Shown here piece by piece: positions 57,371-64,000 of a stretch of DNA of 64,000 nucleotides. The notes below the pieces were generated by a model. It did no database searches, was not told the origin of the DNA, and worked only from the letters and a program-made list of their open reading frames with translations. The translations under genes were made by a program, and so were the position numbers. This DNA is from Campylorhamphus procurvoides (taxonomy: Eukaryota; Chordata; Aves; Passeriformes; Dendrocolaptidae): contig WBMV01004771.1 of assembly GCA_013396655.1 (NCBI GenBank), positions 186,001-250,000 on the forward strand, in the 5' to 3' direction. The first letter of the stretch is position 1. Each line of letters starts with the position of its first letter.

Positions 57371-60300
57371 CTTCTAAAAGCAGAACCATCAAAGAAACTT
57401 TCAAACGCCAGACACTCTTTTTCTTACTTCCAAACCACTCACACTTCATCAAACAACACAACACACCTTGGTAACATGAAGTGCTGCCTTACTTCAATGT
57501 GCAAATCTCCCAACTCTTTAGTGAAGTGAAAAGTCATATCGATGGCTCTGAAATCACCCTCCACAGTCTTGCTACACACAAATCAGACTTCCCACTTACT
57601 GTGATGACCTGGGGATACCCATGTTGATCCAGGAGTATGGAATCATGAGCTCCCTCTCCTCCAAAGTTTGCCTTTCTTAGAGCTGCACCATACCACAACA
57701 GTGGCATGAATTCCTGTACAGGGAAGGTGGGAGCACAACCTAGAGATGTAAAGGGACTCACCTGCTCTTTTCTCCAGATATCTCCCCATTTGCATGCACT
57801 GGAAAATATACTTTTGTGTGAACAAAATGAAATTTCTATATTGATATGAGAAAATACAGGATTAAAGATTAGATTACATGTTCCACGATGTGCTCAGCAG
57901 CCTTCTCAGGGCAAAACCTATTGCACAGAAGGAACTCTTCAGCAGATCTTGCTCCTGTGATGTCCCCACCCTCTTGCTGACTTGCTCCCTTTCTCTATGT
58001 GGATATTTTGCAATAGAGGCCCCCTTCAGAGCGCATTCCCTCTGCATCGCTGGCCTCGAATTGTGCAAATATTATCTATTGCAGCAGCTGGAAGTTCTCA
58101 AACTGCTGCAATAAGTTATCAGAATACTCTTCTCAATGGCTTGGATTTTCCTTCTTGGGAGGAAGAAAGTGGCTTTGCTCTCTTGATGGAGGTTACTCTA
58201 TCCATGGCTGCTTCTCCAGTTTCCCCTTGGCCAGAAACACAGAGATATTTGAGAGCATTTTTGGAGGTAACTTCAAGGCTCAACAAGAGGGCACAGGATA
58301 TTTTGCAAGAAAGTTCAGTGTTGCAAAACTAATGACTAGTTACTGGCAGTGAAGTTTCACATAAACAGTGGAATTTTGGCTATTTTAGGGGCATCAGTCA
58401 GAAAACAGTGAAAGATGAGGAAGGAAGACTACTGCACTACATTTTGTCCCGCTTTTTGCAGATTTTTCTGTTGTTATCTTCCCATCTACCCAGGGAGATT
58501 TCCAACATGGGGGGAGTAGCAGAACAAAGCATAAGGACCTATAAAGAGCTAGAAAGCAGGAAATCTCTGAATCAGCTGAGATGCATCTGTTCCAATTTTT
58601 ACTGGACATTGAAGTACACCCATCCTCTTTATGCCTTGTCTCTGCTGAAGCAGCCAACATCAGAAAAGCTGACACCATCCAGTGTGCAGCACCTTTCCAT
58701 GAGCATGTTTTAAAGATAGAAGATGCTACAACTCTGATTGAAGGAAGATGGGAGCTAGCCATGGCACACTCACAGTGCTGAAGGGCTGAGTGCAGGAGCA
58801 TCATGGCAGGTTTGCATTCCCTTCTCACAGATTGCATAATTTTGGCCCCACAAAGTTCCACACTTAGAAGGTGAGAGTAAAATATTGCACACAGCAGAGA
58901 AACTTCTTGAAATAGTATATTGAATGTATGCTTTGACTACAGACTGTAAAGACACACAGCCTCCCACATCTTTATTCATGCCCCACTCCTGGAGAAAAGA
59001 CCAGGTTGTTAAAATGGAAAACTAGGAGCAGGAGAAGTAAAATGCAATCTTTACATGCACCTAATTGAAGAAAAATCCACATCAGTAAAGATATAGCCTC
59101 AGTGTCAGATCAGGCAGAGTTCTTTAAAAACTTTTGTCAATGATCATGTGTGAAGGGTTTTTAAAGCAATGAATATGCCATAGGATGAAAGGGGAGATCC
59201 CTTTGTCATCATTGCTTTTGACAGGCAATTTCAGAGATTTCAGTTGTGAGATCCAAAAAGAAACGGTGAAGAGGGCTGAGCTGTTCATCTGCTCACAAAT
59301 GACAGGGAGGACAATCTGCTCTGTGAATAAGTGAAAAGCAGTAAACACAGAAAGAAACCCCATAATTGTACACTCCATTGACTCAAAAAGATACCAGAAA
59401 GGTCACAGAAAAGCTGACAGAAAAACAGTACTAGGAGTTATTGTGGGAGAACTTAGGGGACCCTTGAGAACATGAGTGTCAGCTGTGACAGTTATTTCCT
59501 AGTTGTTGGTACAGTGATGATGTTTGGAATTTCGTGTGAAAGTAATCTCAGACTTTGTCTTGTGATAAAGTGAAAGTGCCTAGGCATGAATTGCACTTGT
59601 GGGAATAATAGAGCTTTCACATTGTAACACTAAATGCTCCTAACTGTGGAGATTTTTTTGTTCTCAGAAACCCATACGCACATTTTGAATATTGCTACAT
59701 GACAGCAGCAGGAAAAAAAATGTTGGGGCAAATTTTAAGTTGTTTGCTGAGAAAATTTCACTCAGATTCTAGGAAAACTGCTGTGAAAGTCTTTGATTTC
59801 TTCTTACTTCATTTTTTGTGCAGGCTGAGCTTCAGAGAAAGCCCAACCAAGTTTGACTTCTATAAAGCTGCCATCACTGAAATGTTCCTACACTCAGTTA
59901 TTCCAACAGCAACATGAAGAGGCAGGTTGTAAGTATTTTCAAAAGATTTTTCATGTCGTGAAAGGTTTTGCACTGTCTGTATTAAGGCAGTTTGCATCCA
60001 CGGGTGCCTACAAGCAAGCTCCTCCTGAGCCCTGCGTGTGTCAGGCTGGCAGCAGAGGTGAATGGGAGACTTTCCTTAGGAATTTATGGGTCATGAATCC
60101 GGTCTGTGCATGAGTCTATCTGGCAGGCAGATAGACTCTCCATCTACCTGTTCCATGGTGCTGGGGCAGCCCTGCAGAGCCCCATGGGAATGGTGCCTGT
60201 CACTGGGCAGTGTTGGTGCAGTGCAGAGTCCAATGCTGTACAGCTGTAGGGTTGCATGTGGGGGCAGGATCTGGAGGGAGCTGGACTAGATGTGCTGCAT

Positions 60301-60999
60301 CTGCATATGCAGAGCTACACAGTAAAGAAAGGACACAGTTTTATGTGGAAAACATCTCCTAAGAGATAAGGGCAGTGGTGCTGGCCAGAGAAGATCAGTT
60401 CTGTGTAGCAGTGATGCGCTGAATTTCTGCTGGGGACAATAGACAGTTCTGCTGCACACAGAGAACCTGTTTCACTGTCATGTTTGGAACCACTGGGGAC
60501 AACTCACCGTTTCACATGAGCTTCTCATGCCTTAGCACCCCTTTAGAACAGGAACAGAAACTACACGCAGGGAAAAAAATCTACTCCATGCCTGTATGCA
60601 TCTCTGCCCTCACTCCAGAGACATGCAACAGCTCTGGTGTGACAGGGCAGTGAGTGTTCTGAGCAGTGTTCTCTGCAGAGATCTCTAGGTCTTGTCCAGC
60701 CAATGGTCAGGGTCAGGCTGTGCTGGGTGAAGAGGAAATACATTTGACTACTTTACATGGTCCATGCGAAACTCAACATCAAACCCCTAAAAACAGTGCA
60801 GCATTTTCTAAGGGCCTGCATCCAGTACATTACCCCTGGAACCACAGAACTCCTGGGACATCCTGGGTTAGACCAGAACCAGGATCCAGAAACTCTGCCA
60901 TGTTTGTGCCAGCAGGTTGAGAAAGGTGACCCCTCCCCTTCACTCAGCACTGACGAGGCCATGGCGGGCATGCTGTGACAAAGTCTGGGCTCCCCAGTA
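57371..60999. other. No recognised gene
   Basis: Short frames only. I see no repeat family with confidence. Confidence 0.45.
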
Positions 61000-61480
61000 T
61001 GAGAAAGACATGGACACACCAGACAGAGCGCACTGAAGGACTGCAGAGATGATGGGAGTACTGGGGCATCTCCTATGAGGAAAGGCTGGGAGAACTGGGA
61101 CTGCTCAGCCTGGAGGAGAGAAGGCTCGGGGTGGCGGGCGTGGGGGACAGGACGGGTCTTAACAATGTACACCGGAAGGGAGGGTGTGAAGAAGACAGTG
61201 CCAGCTTCCTCTCAGTGTTTTCCAGTGACCAGATGAGAGAATTGAAGTACTAGGAAATTCCTCTTAAGCATAAGGACAGTCTTTGTTGCTGCAAGGCAGA
61301 CTTAACTGGGCCAGGGTGCCAAGAGAAGGTGTGGGGTCTCCATCCTTGGAGATATTCAAAAGATGTCTGGACACAGTTTTGAGCAATTAGCTGTGACTGA
61401 CCCTGCTTTGGGCAGGGCAGTTGGACTAAACAATGCTCAGGGCTCTCTGCCAATCTCAGCCATGCTGATGTGCTGTAAGA
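61000..61480 (+). mobile_element. CR1 LINE 3' fragment
   Basis: Plus-strand CR1: ggaaaggctgggagaactgg, gctcagcctggaggagagaa, then ccatccttggagatattcaa and a decayed 3' end. Confidence 0.85.
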
Positions 61481-63931
61481 CAAGGCTTTTAGGACTTCAG
61501 ACAGCACTGACATCACGGAAGTGTCCTGGCGCTGATTTACATGTATAATTAGGGCCATGGTCTAGTTCTCATCCTCTGACCCCTGCACAACATTCCTGCA
61601 CCACACTGAAAGATGAACAAGAAAATGCCACATCACTGAAACAGCCAAGTGCCACTTGTAGCTGTTGAACAGATCTTGAGGAACCCAGGGGTGGCTCAGC
61701 AGAGGGGGAGCCATTGCTCAAGTGAATCCAGTGTGATATACAACTCTGGGAAAGCAGAAGGTCCTGGCCACTGACAAGACATGGCATTACAGGGCACTCT
61801 TGACATAGTGTATGGGGTTGGAGAAAATAATGAAAATTTCAGATGAGGACTGTATCTGCCTTCTTTCCCTGTGCTGTGTTCTCTCATGAGACAGAGCACC
61901 AGCAGTCAGCCCATGCCTGCTCCCTCTGCTCTCGTACGGCACCTGGCACAGCTTTCTGATTACTAGTGTGTCTAAGAGATATCGGCCAATTATTAAATAA
62001 CCTGCCTCAAGGAAGGCAAAAATCTGCGTGGCCAACACATCAGTCTCCAGAGGGTTCGGGCTTTTGGCTGGGATGAACTCGGTTGTCAGTACTCAGAAAA
62101 AATGGATGGGAGACAGTGACTGAAATGCTGGTGCTTTACACCATTGTCCTACTATTGCTAATGTCTGTGTAGAAATATACACAAGGAGTTAATCTAATTA
62201 GCTAGTTTTACTCCTGGGAGTGGCAGAAGTCAGCCAAATTAGAAATGCCCACTGCAAAACCTCTCCCAGGTTTACCAGCCTTCAGGGGCTGGGAGGAGAG
62301 GCAATATATTCCCAAGGCAGCAGTGTTTGGTACAGCACATACTGTCACACTCTGCCGTGGGCATGGCATGTGTTACTCAGTCAAGCCATGCTGTTAAAGG
62401 GATGACACTGGAAAAGCGTGTCAGGTGTCCTCTTCAATGATGGCTGCCACAGGCTCTCTCTTCCCTCTGCTAGCGCAACTCCCTTTTTTGTTTTCATTGC
62501 TGAAATACAGCCAGAGACTGTGAAATAATCCACTTGGAGCCACTGTTTCTCTTGTCTCCAAGGAAACTCTGCTTTATGTTCAAAATCAAAACCAGCAGGA
62601 TTTTCAGGGAGGGAAGTCTCCACAGGTAGCAGCAGGGAAGCACCCAAAGTGGGAGAAGAGGAAGGAACCTAAGCAGGAGGAGAGGAGTTGGGAAGAGCTA
62701 TGCACAGGCTAGACAAACATGGAAGGCAAGGCAAGGGGTCACTGAAAAAGTTGTACCAGTCTTTCCATGGTGGACTTCTGGTGCTGGGTCACTTAGGGAG
62801 AGGGCAGGAATTAAACGGTCCATCCTTGCATGGTAGTAGGGCAGACTCAGTGCTTGCAAGGAAGGGACATGACACTCTACTCAGTGGTCTGAAAACTTCA
62901 GTTGGCAGCTATCAAGTCCTGCCTGCTTTTGGGCAGACCATGGGCACTTCAGAATGGGAAACTACAGACACCCACTGCCAGCTCAATAAGAAAGGTTCTT
63001 CGCAGGGACCATTTTTGCAAAGATGGCAAAGGAGGAGCAGATGTCTCCACTTCCAACAGACTTCTCCCATCACTAGCTCAATGCCTGTTGTGGGGAGCAT
63101 TGAATCCAGCCATTGTACTATTGGCTGGACATTTTTTTTCAGTCCTGAGGACCAGGATCTCTGTCCTCACAGGGCTCACAGACTCCCTGGCTGGAGGCAT
63201 CCTCAACACTCATGCTATTCGATCCTTTGCAGCCTGGCCCAGTGCTTGCCCTGGGAAGGGAAGTACAAGCTGCAAGCTGTACAGCCAAAGTGCCTGTGCT
63301 GAAAATTTCCATACACAAACCCAAGTGGGGTGAACTCAGCCATCTCTGTGTTGCTATAGCAGCCCCTGGCAGGGCGTTCTGCACAGTGAAGTGCTAGGGC
63401 ATCTCTGTTTTCCACTTGGTACCTGGCAGTCAGCTCTCTCCCAGACAACTCCTACCACGACAATGGACCCAGGAGGAGAACAGATCGGCCCAGAGCCCAT
63501 CCACTGACCCACCTCTATGCAAGAGCACCAGCTAAGGGGAGAGGAATCTGAAACAGGCAGGAATTTCAGCTGAGCCAAGCTCTACAGTGATAAAGTGATT
63601 ACCAGCTGAACAGTGGATTTGGGGCCAAAGTCAAATACTGGGAGGACAAGTGCTCTCCCCATTGCTCCCTACTCATGCCTAGGTTCTGTGATAACGTTGT
63701 CTCACTCAAGCTGCCCACCAGGCAATTAATCCCAGCCCAGAACATACAGTCCCACTTTTAAAGCACTCCACTCTGGGCAGTCCGCTGCCCTAAAGCAGGT
63801 GAGAGCTATCCCTGCCACCCTCCCATGCACATGCCCAAGGAAATCTCCTGCTACCCTCCTTCCCCGCTGCAGTCCCTCAACCTGGCACCACTGCTATTCA
63901 TGCATTCAGATTTGCTGACAAAACCACTCAC
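61481..63931. other. No recognised gene
   Basis: Contains a 204-codon plus-strand frame (62688-63302) with no domain, family resemblance or splice support. The minus-strand donor at 63931 suggests that part of this is an intron of the gene entering at the right edge. Confidence 0.45.
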
Positions 63932-64000
63932 CTGGAACCAGTATAGGTTGTCAAGCAGAGAGGGCAGCAGGTCTTTTTTGTCTTGGGGGATTATTCTGAG
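63932..64000 (-). CDS. Candidate exon of an unidentified minus-strand gene, cut by the window edge
   Basis: On the minus strand an open frame of 23 codons reads IIPQDKKDLLPSLLDNLYWF and Gln, then a perfect donor CAG|gtgagt at 63931. The two other frames contain stops. The window edge itself reads ctcag, so an acceptor at 63996 is also possible. I do not recognise the protein. The call rests on the donor and coding-like composition only. Confidence 0.35.

Noticed and set aside
62688..63302. Plus-strand 204-codon open frame
   Set aside because: No family resemblance, low-complexity composition, overlapping frames on both strands. Treated as non-coding.

Overview
The window is ordinary nuclear DNA of a bird, most likely a passerine. 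Intron-split vertebrate genes lie among CR1 LINE fragments on both strands, avian-type retroviral LTRs, and a short element with a tRNA-Ile-derived head and a CR1-like tail that resembles the songbird SINE TguSINE1. Five single N characters (292, 5053, 36044, 44180, 44643) mark assembly joins. Three of them sit between near-perfect direct copies of the same sequence.

Layout. 1-11.9 kb: no gene that I recognise; LTR-like and CR1 repeats, including a CR1 copy (about 4.2-6.4 kb) interrupted by a solo LTR. 11.9-13.8 kb: a GC-rich promoter and the complete RPL36 gene (+), with three coding exons and 105 residues. 14.9-36.0 kb: LONP1 (-), the mitochondrial Lon protease. All 18 exons found are in phase, but exon 1 is cut by the N at 36044, so the start codon and mitochondrial presequence are missing. 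RPL36 and LONP1 face each other tail to tail, about 1.1-1.3 kb apart, in the same order as on human 19p13.3. 36-42 kb: repeats, including the SINE. 42.0-54.0 kb: SLC1A6 (-), the excitatory amino acid transporter EAAT4, with nine coding exons that join in frame to 567 residues ending in a class I PDZ ligand. 54-64 kb: mostly unannotatable sequence with two CR1 clusters, and one candidate exon of an unidentified minus-strand gene at the right edge.

The three genes are not a pathway. RPL36 is a cytosolic ribosomal protein, LONP1 controls mitochondrial matrix protein quality, and SLC1A6 is a plasma-membrane glutamate transporter. I found no convincing new biological system. The points worth a second look are the missing LONP1 5' end, the duplicated blocks around gaps, nested repeats, an LTR close to an SLC1A6 splice donor, the new LONP1/SLC1A6 adjacency, a repeat array in the RPL36 promoter, and the unidentified exon at the right edge.
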